Below, in pieces: positions 23,878 through 32,229 of a DNA stretch of 48,616 nt (position 1 is its first letter; every line of letters begins with the position of its first letter). The notes under the pieces were generated by a model that worked only from the letters and a program-made list of their open reading frames with translations, did no database searches and was not told where the DNA came from. This DNA comes from Gemmatimonadaceae bacterium (GTDB lineage Bacteria > Gemmatimonadota > Gemmatimonadetes > Gemmatimonadales > Gemmatimonadaceae). The stretch spans positions 1 to 48,616 of the forward strand of contig JAICOJ010000015.1 in assembly GCA_025930755.1 (NCBI GenBank). The letters run 5' to 3'. The position numbers were made by a program, and so were the translations under genes.

Positions 23878-25748
23878 GTCGGCTCGACCCGCTGCTCGCG
23901 TCGCTGCCGCGATGGATCCTGGTAGCGGGCAAGGGCGGAGTCGGTAAGACCACCTGCGCGGCCGCTCTCGCCGCGCGGAGCGCAGGCCTCGGCCGGCACA
24001 CGCTCCTACTCTCGACGGACCCCGCCCGATCGCTGGGCGCGGCGTTAGGCACGGCCGTTGGTCCGACGCCGGGCGCCGTCGCCGGGCGCGAGCGGCTGTT
24101 CGCCATGCAGCTCGAGGCGCAGCATGAACGTGACGCGTTTCTTCAGCGGTGGCGGTCGGTTCTGATCGCCATTCTCGACCGGGGCACGTACCTGAACCCG
24201 GAGGAGCTGGCCGGGTTCGTCGATGATGCGCTGCCGGGAGCCGACGAGGCGATGGCCGTGCTGGCGCTCCTCGAGCTCGAGCGCGATCCCCGATGGGACC
24301 GGATCGTCGTCGACACTGCGCCCACGGGCCACACGCTCCGGCTCCTCGCGCTGCCAGAGACCTTTCGCGCTGTGATCGCGCTGCTCGAGACCATGCAGCA
24401 GAAGCACCGATTCATGGTACAGACGCTGGCTCGCCGATACCGCGCGGACGATGCCGACGCGTTCCTTGCCGACATGCGAGAGCGAGTGGACGCGCTGAGC
24501 GCAACGCTTGCCGACGAGCAGCGGACCGCCGTCGCGCTCGTGACCCAGCTCGAGCCGATGATCGTCGCGGAGACGGTGCGCTACGCCCAATCGTTACGGC
24601 AGCTATCGATTCGCGTGGGCGCGCTCATTCTGAATGCGGTGCCCGAACCCGGCGGGACGGGCCACAACGAGCTGACGGATACGCTCGCCCGCGTTGCGCC
24701 TCACGCACTCCGGTTGACCGTTGCACGCCGTCCCCGATCCCCGAGTGGCCTCCAGGAGATCGAGGCGCTGTTCGACGGCGCCGAGAGAAAGACGGGTGAT
24801 GCCGTGGCGATCACCGGCAGGATCATCGATACACCGCACACGGCGGTGCACACGGCGGTCGCACGCCTGGTGCGCCCCCTGACGATCGTCGCCGGGAAGG
24901 GCGGGGTCGGGAAGACGACCGTCGCCTGCGCCCTCGCCGTGTCGGTGGCTCGCCCGGAGGAGCCCGTGTTGGTCGTGTCCTCTGACCCCGCGCCCTCCGT
25001 CGCGGACGCGCTCGGGCAGCACGTCCCCGATGCAGATGTGGAGGTCGACGGGGCACCAGGGTGTCGAGCTCGGCAGATGGATGCGACGGTGGCGTTCGAG
25101 CGGTTTCGCGCGAGCTACGCCGACCGTGTCGACGCGATGTTCGACCGCCTGATGACGGGCGCGCTCGATCTGGCGCACGATCGGGCGGTCGCGCGCGACC
25201 TCCTTGCCCTCGCGCCCCCGGGCATCGATGAGCTGTATGCGCTCATCACGTTAGGCGAGCTGCTGGCCGAAGGCCGGTATGCGCGCGTCATCGTCGATCC
25301 GGCACCGACCGGCCACTTGCTCCGCCTGTTGGAGATGCCCACGCTCGCGCTCTCGTGGTCGCATCGGCTCATGCGGCTGATGCTGGAGTACAAGGAAGTG
25401 GCCGGGCTCGGAGATGCGGCGCGGGAGATGCTCGATTTCGCCAAACGCACACGCGCGGTGCGGGAGCTCATGGCCGATCCCGATCGGGCATCGATTCTGG
25501 TCGTCGCCAACGATGAGCCGCTCGTCCGCGATGAGAGCGTCCGGCTGATCGATGCGTGCCGCTCACGCGGCATCGCCGTCGGCGGGCTCATCTGGAATCG
25601 GAGTACCTTCGCGGTCTCTCCCCTTTCCGGGGAGGGCACCCCTCGGCAGTTTCTAGCTCCCCGGGCCTCGCCTGCACCTCAGGGGGCACCGGCGCTTCGA
25701 CGCTGGTGCACCACCTGGCGACCGATCGACGAGGATACTGTTGCCTGA
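23874..25748 (+). CDS. ArsA/Get3-like tandem ATPase within the gas vesicle operon
   Basis: 624 residues, GTG start, overlapping gvpG by 4 nt and gvpL by 8 nt. It is a fused duplicate of the ArsA/Get3 deviant-Walker ATPase. Half one has GKGGVGKTT at residues 19-27 and D-T-A-P-T-G-H-T-L-R-L at about 147; half two has GKGGVGKTT at 341-349 and D-P-A-P-T-G-H-L-L-R-L at about 475. Both nucleotide sites look intact. The cysteines are few and do not form the metal-binding triad expected in arsenite pumps or the CxxC of Get3. Neither arsB, arsD nor arsR is near. Its place suggests an assembly or targeting ATPase for gas vesicles; that is inferred from position. Confidence 0.85.
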   Translation: MSRLDPLLASLPRWILVAGKGGVGKTTCAAALAARSAGLGRHTLLLSTDPARSLGAALGTAVGPTPGAVAGRERLFAMQLEAQHERDAFLQRWRSVLIAILDRGTYLNPEELAGFVDDALPGADEAMAVLALLELERDPRWDRIVVDTAPTGHTLRLLALPETFRAVIALLETMQQKHRFMVQTLARRYRADDADAFLADMRERVDALSATLADEQRTAVALVTQLEPMIVAETVRYAQSLRQLSIRVGALILNAVPEPGGTGHNELTDTLARVAPHALRLTVARRPRSPSGLQEIEALFDGAERKTGDAVAITGRIIDTPHTAVHTAVARLVRPLTIVAGKGGVGKTTVACALAVSVARPEEPVLVVSSDPAPSVADALGQHVPDADVEVDGAPGCRARQMDATVAFERFRASYADRVDAMFDRLMTGALDLAHDRAVARDLLALAPPGIDELYALITLGELLAEGRYARVIVDPAPTGHLLRLLEMPTLALSWSHRLMRLMLEYKEVAGLGDAAREMLDFAKRTRAVRELMADPDRASILVVANDEPLVRDESVRLIDACRSRGIAVGGLIWNRSTFAVSPLSGEGTPRQFLAPRASPAPQGAPALRRWCTTWRPIDEDTVA

Positions 25749-26553
25749 TCTCGTTCTCTATGCCTACGCTGTGACACCAGCGTCCCTCGATGCCTCGGGG
25801 GCGCCCGCCGGCGTCGACGACGCGGCGGTCGGAACGGTGATCGAGGGTGACATGGCGGCACTCGTCTCGAGCGTGGACATGGGGGCATATGCGCCGGACC
25901 GTGTCGAGCTCCTCACGGAGGAGGTAGGGTGGGTGGCGCCGCGGGCGTCCGCGCACGATGCGGTCGTCACGTGGGCGGGGGACCGCGGCGCGGTGATCCC
26001 CCTCCCGATCTTCACGCTCTTTCGCGATGAATCGCGTGTCCGGGAGATGCTGCGCGAGCGGGCGCCGGAGCTGCGGGCAACGTTCGAGCGGGTGGGCATG
26101 GGCGAAGAATATGGTCTTCGCATCTTTCGGCTCGACGAGGTGCTCGCGCGCGGCATCGGCGCCCTGAGTCCCAGCGTCGAGGCGCTCGAGCGTCAGGCGC
26201 GCGACGCAACGCCGGGCCAGCGCTATTTACTTCAGCGCAAGCTCGAGGCGGAGCGACGCAATGAGCTCAAGCGGGTTGCGGCCGAGGTCGCTCGCGAATC
26301 GTTCGACACGCTGGCCCCGCTCGCGCTCGAGGCGGTGCGCGAGCCGCTCCCCGCGAAAGGGCGCGATGATGCACCTGGCGTTGCCATCCTCAACGCGTTC
26401 TTTCTCGTGAAGCGCGGCGCACTGGCTCCCTTCCAACAGTCGCTGACGGCGATCGTTCGGGAGCACCAGCCTCACGGCTTCAGGTTCGACTTTACGGGGC
26501 CGTGGCCGCCCTATCACTTTGTGCGCGCGGGCGCTGATGCGGGGGCTCCATGA
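25741..26553 (+). CDS. gvpL: Gas vesicle protein GvpL (GvpF/L family)
   Basis: 270 residues from TTG 25741 (M-P-D-L-V-L-Y-A-Y-A-V-T-P), overlapping the ATPase stop by 8 nt. The GvpF/L family fold is shown by the Y-A-Y-A-V start, V-I-P-L-P-I-F-T-L-F in place of the V-I-P-M-S-F-G motif, and the C-terminal T-G-P-W-P-P-Y-H-F-V. GvpL is a minor assembly protein. It is named by order: F-G-L-S-K-J is the order in the Bacillus megaterium cluster. It overlaps gvpS by 4 nt. Confidence 0.92.
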   Translation: MPDLVLYAYAVTPASLDASGAPAGVDDAAVGTVIEGDMAALVSSVDMGAYAPDRVELLTEEVGWVAPRASAHDAVVTWAGDRGAVIPLPIFTLFRDESRVREMLRERAPELRATFERVGMGEEYGLRIFRLDEVLARGIGALSPSVEALERQARDATPGQRYLLQRKLEAERRNELKRVAAEVARESFDTLAPLALEAVREPLPAKGRDDAPGVAILNAFFLVKRGALAPFQQSLTAIVREHQPHGFRFDFTGPWPPYHFVRAGADAGAP

Positions 26554-26807
26554 CCGGCGCCCCGCTGGATCCCGCGGACGACGATGCGCTCGTGCTGAGC
26601 GACCTGTTGAGCCACGTGCTCGACAAGGGGGTCGTGATCACGGGCGACGTGATCATCTCGATCGCTGGTATCGATCTCATTTCGGTCAGCTTGTCGGTGC
26701 TCATCAGCGCTCTGGAGACCCTGGAGCGCAGGAGCGTCGGCGTCAGCGGACGGCTCTCACACCCGCTTGGCGATCTATCTCTACTGCATCCTCCGCGCGA
26801 CGCGTGA
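26550..26807 (+). CDS. gvpS: GvpA-family minor shell protein, GvpS/GvpM-like
   Basis: 85 residues. The GvpA fold is clear: D-L-L-S-H-V-L-D-K-G-V-V-I-T-G-D-V-I-I-S-I-A-G-I-D-L-I (about residues 18-44), then the second helix L-I-S-A-L-E-T-L-E. The phrase G-D-V-I-I-S-I-A-G-I-D-L is what I associate with GvpS/GvpM rather than GvpA, and its place after gvpL and before gvpK fits gvpS. The last 41 nt overlap the next gene, so the C-terminal S-G-R-L-S-H-P tail shares DNA with it. Confidence 0.85.
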   Translation: MTGAPLDPADDDALVLSDLLSHVLDKGVVITGDVIISIAGIDLISVSLSVLISALETLERRSVGVSGRLSHPLGDLSLLHPPRDA

Positions 26808-27471
26808 GCCGCCGCTCAACCTGCTGGGGATCGACGGCACGCCGGTGCGTGGCGTCGACCTGGACGGACTGGGCGCATGGGTCAGCGAGATGGCGTCGAT
26901 GACCGTCGTGCCGTCGCCGGAGCGCGCGAAGGAGCACGATCGGGTGGTGCGCGCCGCGCTGGAAGACGAGACACCGCTTCCCGCGCGGTTCGGCCAGGTC
27001 GTCGCGAGCGAAGACGAGCTTCGCGCCATTCTGTCGGAGCGCCGCTCCATTCTGGAGTCGGCGCTCGACCGGGTGGCGGGGGCCGTCGAGATGACGGTGC
27101 GGATGCTCGTACCGGCGCCGCGGCGCGCCCCGCTCGACACCTCGGTCGCCGGTGCAACGGGCGCGGCGAGTGGACGTCGATATCTGGAGCGCGTTGCCGC
27201 CGTCCAGCGCGAGGAACGAAACCTGCTGGCAACTGCGGGGATACTTCGCGATCGGGTGGCCTCCGCCGTGGGAGACCTCGTTCGCGCCCAGTCGTTCGCC
27301 GGGGCGGTGGCGGGATCGAGTCTGGCCACGCTGTCGCACCTGGTCCCGCGTGAGAGAATCGAAGCATACCGGAGAGCGCTTCAGACACTCCGGGAGCAAG
27401 ACCCTGCGCTCACCATCATGGTATCAGGGCCGTGGGCGCCCTATAGCTTCACCGAGGGCATCGGCACGTGA
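26767..27471 (+). CDS. Third GvpF/L-family gas vesicle protein
   Basis: 234 residues from TTG 26767 (M-A-I-Y-L-Y-C-I-L-R), overlapping gvpS by 41 nt; no closer ATG or GTG precedes the family start. The core is that of GvpF/L: P-L-P-A-R-F-G-Q-V-V in the V-I-P-M-S-F-G-T position and a C-terminal S-G-P-W-A-P-Y-S-F. The helical middle is shorter than in the other two copies. A GvpF/L gene between gvpS and gvpK is absent from the Bacillus megaterium order, so this is an extra paralogue. It overlaps gvpK by 4 nt. Confidence 0.9.
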   Translation: MAIYLYCILRATREPPLNLLGIDGTPVRGVDLDGLGAWVSEMASMTVVPSPERAKEHDRVVRAALEDETPLPARFGQVVASEDELRAILSERRSILESALDRVAGAVEMTVRMLVPAPRRAPLDTSVAGATGAASGRRYLERVAAVQREERNLLATAGILRDRVASAVGDLVRAQSFAGAVAGSSLATLSHLVPRERIEAYRRALQTLREQDPALTIMVSGPWAPYSFTEGIGT

Positions 27472-27815
27472 GCAAGGACCGCGTGACGGAGGTGACGCCC
27501 GGGGCCGCAGCCGAATTCGAGCGCGAGCTGCACGAGATCGCCCGGTCGTTGCCCGAGCGGATCGACGCGGATCCGGAGCACGTCGAGCAGGGATTGGCGA
27601 AGCTCGTATTGACGTTGATCGAAGTGTTGCGCAAAGTCCTCGAACACCAGGCCGTCCGACGAATGGACGGCGGGTCGCTGACCGACGAGGAGGTCGAGCG
27701 TCTCGGTTTGGCGCTGCTGCGGCTGAGCGAGCGCATGAATGAGCTGAAGCGGCTTTTCAACCTCGACGATGAGGACCTGGAGATCGACCTCGGGCCGCTC
27801 GGACGGCTGCGCTAA
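27468..27815 (+). CDS. gvpK: Gas vesicle protein GvpK
   Basis: 115 residues, GTG start at 27468, overlapping the previous stop by 4 nt. GvpK is a small accessory protein of vesicle assembly. The signature Q-G-L-A-K-L-V-L-T-L-I-E-V-L-R-K-V-L-E-H-Q-A-V-R-R-M is exact for the family, with L-T-D-E-E-V-E-R-L-G and the L-F-N-L-D-D-E-D-L C-terminus also typical. It is followed by a 35-nt gap before gvpJ. Confidence 0.95.
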   Translation: MSKDRVTEVTPGAAAEFERELHEIARSLPERIDADPEHVEQGLAKLVLTLIEVLRKVLEHQAVRRMDGGSLTDEEVERLGLALLRLSERMNELKRLFNLDDEDLEIDLGPLGRLR

Positions 27816-27850
27816 CCGCGGGGAGACCCGCCGACCGGAGCAGAACGCCT

Positions 27851-28192
27851 TTGCCTGATTACATCGCGCCCACGCGCAGTCACGGCCTGGTCGACATTCT
27901 CGACCGGGTGCTGGACAAGGGACTCGTGATCGCGGGTGACATCAAGATCAACCTCGCCAACGTGGAGCTGCTCACCATCCAGGTGAGGCTCCTCGTCTGC
28001 TCGATCGACAAGGCAGCGTCGATCGGCATGAACTGGTGGCAGCACGACCCTCGCCTTACGACGCGGGCCGCCGACGCTGGCGCGCTGGGCTCGGGGGACG
28101 TCGAGAAGCGGCTGGAGCGCATCGAGCAGCAGCTGCGGCAGCTCACCGAGCGGAGCGGCGCCAAGCGCCGACCGTCCACTTCAACGGAGTAA
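27851..28192 (+). CDS. gvpJ: Gas vesicle protein GvpJ (GvpA family)
   Basis: 113 residues, TTG start at 27851 with GGAG about 12 nt upstream. The GvpA core ([28 protein letters not shown]) and the following S-I-D-K-A-A-S-I-G-M-N-W-W-Q-H-D-P match GvpJ, whose W-W-x-x-D-P motif sets it apart from GvpA. The C-terminal 45 residues hold a short coiled-coil (E-K-R-L-E-R-I-E-Q-Q-L-R-Q-L). GvpJ is thought to help initiate the cone tips. It ends 6 nt before gvpA. Confidence 0.93.
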   Translation: MPDYIAPTRSHGLVDILDRVLDKGLVIAGDIKINLANVELLTIQVRLLVCSIDKAASIGMNWWQHDPRLTTRAADAGALGSGDVEKRLERIEQQLRQLTERSGAKRRPSTSTE

Positions 28193-28198
28193 CGGCGA

Positions 28199-28513
28199 AT
28201 GGCAGTCGAACGTGCCCCCGGTGGCAGTTCCCTCATTGACGTTCTCGATCGCGTCCTCGACAAGGGCATCGTGATCGACGCATGGGTCCGCGTGTCCCTG
28301 GTCGGCATCGACCTGGTGACCGTCGAAGCACGCATCGTGGTGGCTTCGATCGACACGTACCTGCGCTTCTCCGAGGCGGTGGGCATCACGGCGCCCTCGG
28401 CACGACCGCGCGAGCTGTCGGCGGGCGGCGAGGCGGAGCTCGATCGCGTGATGCGCGAGAACGCGGACCTCAAGCGCCGACTCGAAGAGGTCAGTCGTCG
28501 CGATCGCTCCTGA
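28199..28513 (+). CDS. gvpA: Major gas vesicle wall protein GvpA
   Basis: 104 residues. GvpA polymerises into the ribbed gas-permeable shell. The core [27 protein letters not shown] (about residues 10-36) and [15 protein letters not shown] are nearly canonical. Unlike the roughly 70-residue cyanobacterial protein, it has a 35-residue C-terminal extension with a heptad-like segment ([18 protein letters not shown]). It is last among the gvp genes rather than first, with GGAG 10 nt before the ATG, and a histidine kinase gene starts 6 nt later. Confidence 0.95.
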   Translation: MAVERAPGGSSLIDVLDRVLDKGIVIDAWVRVSLVGIDLVTVEARIVVASIDTYLRFSEAVGITAPSARPRELSAGGEAELDRVMRENADLKRRLEEVSRRDRS

Positions 28514-28519
28514 CGTCCG

Positions 28520-30814
28520 ATGCGGGTCCCGCGGAATGCCGCCGAAGCTCCGGCGCGGTTGACCGGGGACGACCTGAACGGGCTGCTGACGTCGCTGGCG
28601 CGGGCGCAGTCGTGGACCGATGCAGCGCACATGCTCCTCCGCCAACTTGCCCAGACGGCCGGGGCGCGTCGTGCGCTGCTGCTGATGATCGACGGCGCCG
28701 CCCACCAGCTGAAAGTGACGCACGTGGTGGGCGCGCCGGAAACGCTCGGCACGGACGCGCTGATTCAGCTCGACGAGAACGATCATCCGCTCGTCGTCTC
28801 GGCCATGTCGCTCGAGGCGGTGGCCTGCCGAGATGCCGTCCTCGAGCACGATGGCATCCCGTTCCGGCCGTGGGCGGCGATACCCATCCCGCAGCCGCTG
28901 CACCGCGACTCGCTCCCGCGCGCCCGCAACGGCGAGCTCGCCTTCACCGGGCGATTCCGCGATTGCGGAGTGATGCCGGTGGGAACGGAACGCCGCCGCC
29001 GCGTCGGCCTCTCTCCCTTCGCCGTCGCCGTTCTCGAGTCGAGCATCGATCTGGAGACCGTCGAAGCACTGGCCGAGATGGCGAGTGTCGCCGGTCCGAT
29101 CGTCTCGCACATCTTCAGCGTCGAGGAGCAGCGACGGTACGCCGAACAGCTCGACCGGCAAACGAATCTGCTCACGGCCATCATCAACGCGTTGCCCGAT
29201 CCGATCGTCATCACCGATACGGCGAACGCGATCGTCGTGCTCAACAAGCGGGCGGAGCAGCTCCTCGGCATGCGGCCCGATGATTCGGAGGGACGCCGGC
29301 GCGCCGTCGAAATCAACAACCTGCTCTACAGCTCCTTCCTCGCGAAGGCGATATCGCCGGGTGGCCTGGGGGCCGGAGCGCGGGAGCTCAATCTCGTCGA
29401 TCCCACCGAAGGGACGGACCTCCTGTTCGAGGTGTTGGCGCACCCGCTTCCGGTGGAGATGGCACGGCGCGGCTCCACGCTCTCGGTGCTGCGCGATGTG
29501 ACCGATCTCAAGCAGGCCGCGCACCAGCTGCAGCGGCAATTCCATCGCGAGCGCCTCGCCGAGCAGCAGGCCTCCCGCGAGCGCGATCGTCTCGGGCTCA
29601 TACTCCAGAACGTCGCCGATCCGATTCTCGTCACCGACGGAAAATCGAACATCATCCTGATGAATCGCCAGGCGGAGGAGCTCTTCGAGCTCACCGACGC
29701 CACCCGCCGCGATCAGACCATCATTCAACGGGTGCGCAACAACGACACGAAGGTCACCTCGTTCATCTCCGACTTCGCGCTCACGAACGACCGCGCCCGG
29801 CGGGCGCAGGTGTCGCTCGTTCGACCCTCGACGGGCGCGGCACTGCCCATGGAGATGGTGTCGGGAAAGATCTTCGACGAGCGCGGCGAGCCCATGGCGA
29901 TCGTGTCGGTGCTGCACGATCGGACGAAGGAGGTCGAGAACGAGCGGCTCTACGAGGAGCTGAAGCGCTTCAGCGCCGAGCTCGAGGATCGGGTGCGGGA
30001 GGCAACGCGCGATCTCGAGGAGCGCAATCTGCGCCTTCAGTGGCAGTCGCAGGAGCTCGAGAAGGCCTATCGGCTCAAGAGCGAGTTCCTCGCCAATATG
30101 TCGCACGAGCTGCGAACCCCGATCAACGCGCTGATCGGCTATGCCTCGCTCATGCTCGACCGTATCTACGGCGATTTGACCGCGAAGCAGGAGGAAGGGC
30201 TGCACCGCATTCAGGTCTCGTCGCAGCATTTGCTGGCGCTCATCAACGACATTCTCGATCTGGCGAAGATCGAGGCCGGGAAGATGCCGGTCCACCTCGA
30301 GCGCCTCTCGCTCAACGACCTCCTGCAGGACGTCGCGGCACAGATGGAGCCGCTGGTGCGACGAAAGGGCCTCGACTTCAACGTGCAGCTGCCGGCAGAG
30401 CCGGTACAGATGGAAACCGATCGCACGAAGGTGCGGCAGATCGTGCTCAACCTCGTCTCGAACGCGGTGAAGTTCACGGCACGCGGGTCGGTGTCGATCG
30501 CGGCGAGGACGGACGGCCGGGATGTGCGCATCGCGGTGAGCGACACGGGTATCGGGATCCGGCCGCAGGACCTCGAGGTGATCTTCGAGGAGTTCCGACA
30601 GGTGGACCAGTCGCGCACGCGTGAGTACGGCGGGACCGGACTGGGCCTGAGCATCACGCGAAAGCTCATCGCGCTTCTCGGCGGGGACATCGCGGTGACC
30701 AGTCAATACGGCCGCGGCAGCACGTTCACGGTGACACTGCCGCTGACAAGCGAGACGCTCACGAGCGACGAGCAGGTGACGCGCGTGGCCTTGGCGCCGC
30801 CACCGCGGACGTAG
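28520..30814 (+). CDS. Soluble GAF/PAS sensor histidine kinase linked to the gvp operon
   Basis: 764 residues, no membrane segment or signal peptide. Residues about 15-200 look GAF-like. Two PAS domains follow (one beginning I-I-N-A-L-P-D-P-I-V-I-T-D, about 220-335; one beginning I-L-Q-N-V-A-D-P-I-L-V-T-D, about 360-475), then a coiled coil, a HisKA domain with phospho-histidine H529 (S-H-E-L-R-T-P-I-N) and a HATPase domain with N-L-V-S-N-A-V-K-F, D-T-G-I-G-I and G-G-T-G-L-G-L boxes. All kinase motifs are intact. It starts 6 nt after gvpA, so it is probably cotranscribed. No partner regulator is adjacent. Confidence 0.92.
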   Translation: MRVPRNAAEAPARLTGDDLNGLLTSLARAQSWTDAAHMLLRQLAQTAGARRALLLMIDGAAHQLKVTHVVGAPETLGTDALIQLDENDHPLVVSAMSLEAVACRDAVLEHDGIPFRPWAAIPIPQPLHRDSLPRARNGELAFTGRFRDCGVMPVGTERRRRVGLSPFAVAVLESSIDLETVEALAEMASVAGPIVSHIFSVEEQRRYAEQLDRQTNLLTAIINALPDPIVITDTANAIVVLNKRAEQLLGMRPDDSEGRRRAVEINNLLYSSFLAKAISPGGLGAGARELNLVDPTEGTDLLFEVLAHPLPVEMARRGSTLSVLRDVTDLKQAAHQLQRQFHRERLAEQQASRERDRLGLILQNVADPILVTDGKSNIILMNRQAEELFELTDATRRDQTIIQRVRNNDTKVTSFISDFALTNDRARRAQVSLVRPSTGAALPMEMVSGKIFDERGEPMAIVSVLHDRTKEVENERLYEELKRFSAELEDRVREATRDLEERNLRLQWQSQELEKAYRLKSEFLANMSHELRTPINALIGYASLMLDRIYGDLTAKQEEGLHRIQVSSQHLLALINDILDLAKIEAGKMPVHLERLSLNDLLQDVAAQMEPLVRRKGLDFNVQLPAEPVQMETDRTKVRQIVLNLVSNAVKFTARGSVSIAARTDGRDVRIAVSDTGIGIRPQDLEVIFEEFRQVDQSRTREYGGTGLGLSITRKLIALLGGDIAVTSQYGRGSTFTVTLPLTSETLTSDEQVTRVALAPPPRT

Positions 30815-30821
30815 AAAATAC

Positions 30822-30903
30822 GGGCGCTGAAAAGCGCTGGGCGCGGGGTTAGCGCGGAAACCAACAGCGCTTTGTCCAGCGCTCCCAGCGCTTTTTCAGC
30901 GCC
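30822..30903. repeat. Inverted repeat, word GCGCTGAAAAGCGCTGG, between kinase and purA
   Basis: GGCGCTGAAAAGCGCTGGG (30823-30841) pairs with CCCAGCGCTTTTTCAGCGCC (30884-30903) with one bulged base. Additional AGCGC words lie inside both halves (AGCGCGG at 30851, AGCGCT at 30866 and 30878). The element follows the kinase stop by 8 nt and could end that transcript. It has a run of five T in the right arm but none after the stem. Confidence 0.85.
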
Positions 30904-30948
30904 TTCGTCTTTTGCGCTCCACTCCCCGCAGTGACTAGCTTTCCCTCC

Positions 30949-32229
30949 ATGTTCGACCAGCACATCCGCACACTCGTCGTCGTCGGCGCCCAATGGGGAG
31001 ACGAAGGCAAAGGGAAGCTCGTCGACGTCATCGCGGAGGGCGCTGACTGGGTCGTGCGATACCAGGGCGGCGCGAACGCCGGTCATACCGTCGCGATCGG
31101 CGGGCGCTCGTTCGTGCTGCATCAGATTCCGAGCGGGATCCTGCATCCCGGCGTTCGCTGCGCGATCGGCAACGGGGTAGTCCTCGATCCTGACACGCTG
31201 TTCGAGGAGATCGAGGAGCTGATCGCCGACGGTGTGGATGTCTCCGGCCGGCTCTACGTCAGCGACCGTGCGCATCTCGTGATGCCCTATCACAAGCTTC
31301 TCGACGGAGAGAGTGCGGCCAGCAAGCAGATCGGCACGACCGGACGCGGGATCGGGCCCGCGTACGAGGACAAAGTCGCGCGCCGCGGCGTCCGCGTGCT
31401 CGACCTGCGTCACCCCGAGCGGCTGCGCTCACTCGTCGAGAGTGGAATCGCCCACGCCAACACGCAGCTCGCGGCTTTTGGCTCGTCTCAACGCGCCGAT
31501 GTCGAGTCGACGGTCGATTTGCTCGAGCGTTTGGCGCCCCGGCTCCTCGAGCTCGCCGACGACATCGGCCTCGTCGTCTCGCGCGCGCGGAAGTCCGGCG
31601 CCGCGGTACTGCTCGAGGGGGCGCAGGGCTCGCTCCTCGACGTCGATCATGGCACGTACCCGTTCGTGACGTCGAGCAACACGACCTCGGGAGGCGCTGT
31701 CACCGGCGCGGGGCTCGCGCCGACGTCGATCGACGCGGTGCTCGGCGTCGTGAAGGCCTACACCACTCGCGTCGGCAACGGTCCGCTGCCCACCGAGCTC
31801 GACGAGCCGCTCGCCAGCGAGGTGCGCAGGCTCGGCAATGAATACGGCGCGACGACCGGGCGGCCGAGGCGCTGCGGTTGGTTCGACGCCGTCGTCGTGC
31901 GCTATGCGTCACGCATCAACGGCCTCACCGGGCTGGCCGTGACCAAGCTGGACGTTCTCGATACCCTCGACCGTTTGGGCCTCTGCACCGGGTACGAGCT
32001 GGACGGTGAGACGTTCACGGAGTTCCCGGGCGACCTGGTGACGCTCGATGCGGTGAAGCCCCGCTACGAGTGGATGGAGGGCTGGCAAAAACCGACGACG
32101 GAAGCGCGTCGCATGGAGGACCTCCCCTCGCAGGCCCGCCGGTACCTCGATCGCATTCAGGAGCTCGCGGAGACGAGGATCGCGTACATCAGCGTGGGAA
32201 CGCGGCGGGATCAAATCATTGGACTTTGA
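30949..32229 (+). CDS. purA: Adenylosuccinate synthetase
   Basis: 426 residues from ATG 30949; a GTG six codons earlier is also in frame. It joins IMP and aspartate with GTP to adenylosuccinate in AMP synthesis. The P-loop-like G-A-Q-W-G-D-E-G-K-G-K, the N-A-G-H-T-V segment, G-T-T-G-R-G-I-G-P-A-Y and the late G-A-T-T-G-R-P-R-R-C-G-W-F-D motif are all intact. It overlaps the ypdA-like gene by 11 nt. Confidence 0.97.
   Translation: MFDQHIRTLVVVGAQWGDEGKGKLVDVIAEGADWVVRYQGGANAGHTVAIGGRSFVLHQIPSGILHPGVRCAIGNGVVLDPDTLFEEIEELIADGVDVSGRLYVSDRAHLVMPYHKLLDGESAASKQIGTTGRGIGPAYEDKVARRGVRVLDLRHPERLRSLVESGIAHANTQLAAFGSSQRADVESTVDLLERLAPRLLELADDIGLVVSRARKSGAAVLLEGAQGSLLDVDHGTYPFVTSSNTTSGGAVTGAGLAPTSIDAVLGVVKAYTTRVGNGPLPTELDEPLASEVRRLGNEYGATTGRPRRCGWFDAVVVRYASRINGLTGLAVTKLDVLDTLDRLGLCTGYELDGETFTEFPGDLVTLDAVKPRYEWMEGWQKPTTEARRMEDLPSQARRYLDRIQELAETRIAYISVGTRRDQIIGL

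Noticed and set aside
23874-25748. Arsenite efflux ATPase ArsA
   Set aside because: The expected metal-binding cysteines are not seen and no arsB, arsD or arsR gene is near; both neighbours are gas vesicle genes.
28181-30706. An 841-codon open frame on the minus strand
   Set aside because: It lies opposite a histidine kinase with all motifs intact. Long antisense frames are expected in high-GC DNA, and the translation is a low-complexity R/H/L/E-rich chain with no family motif.
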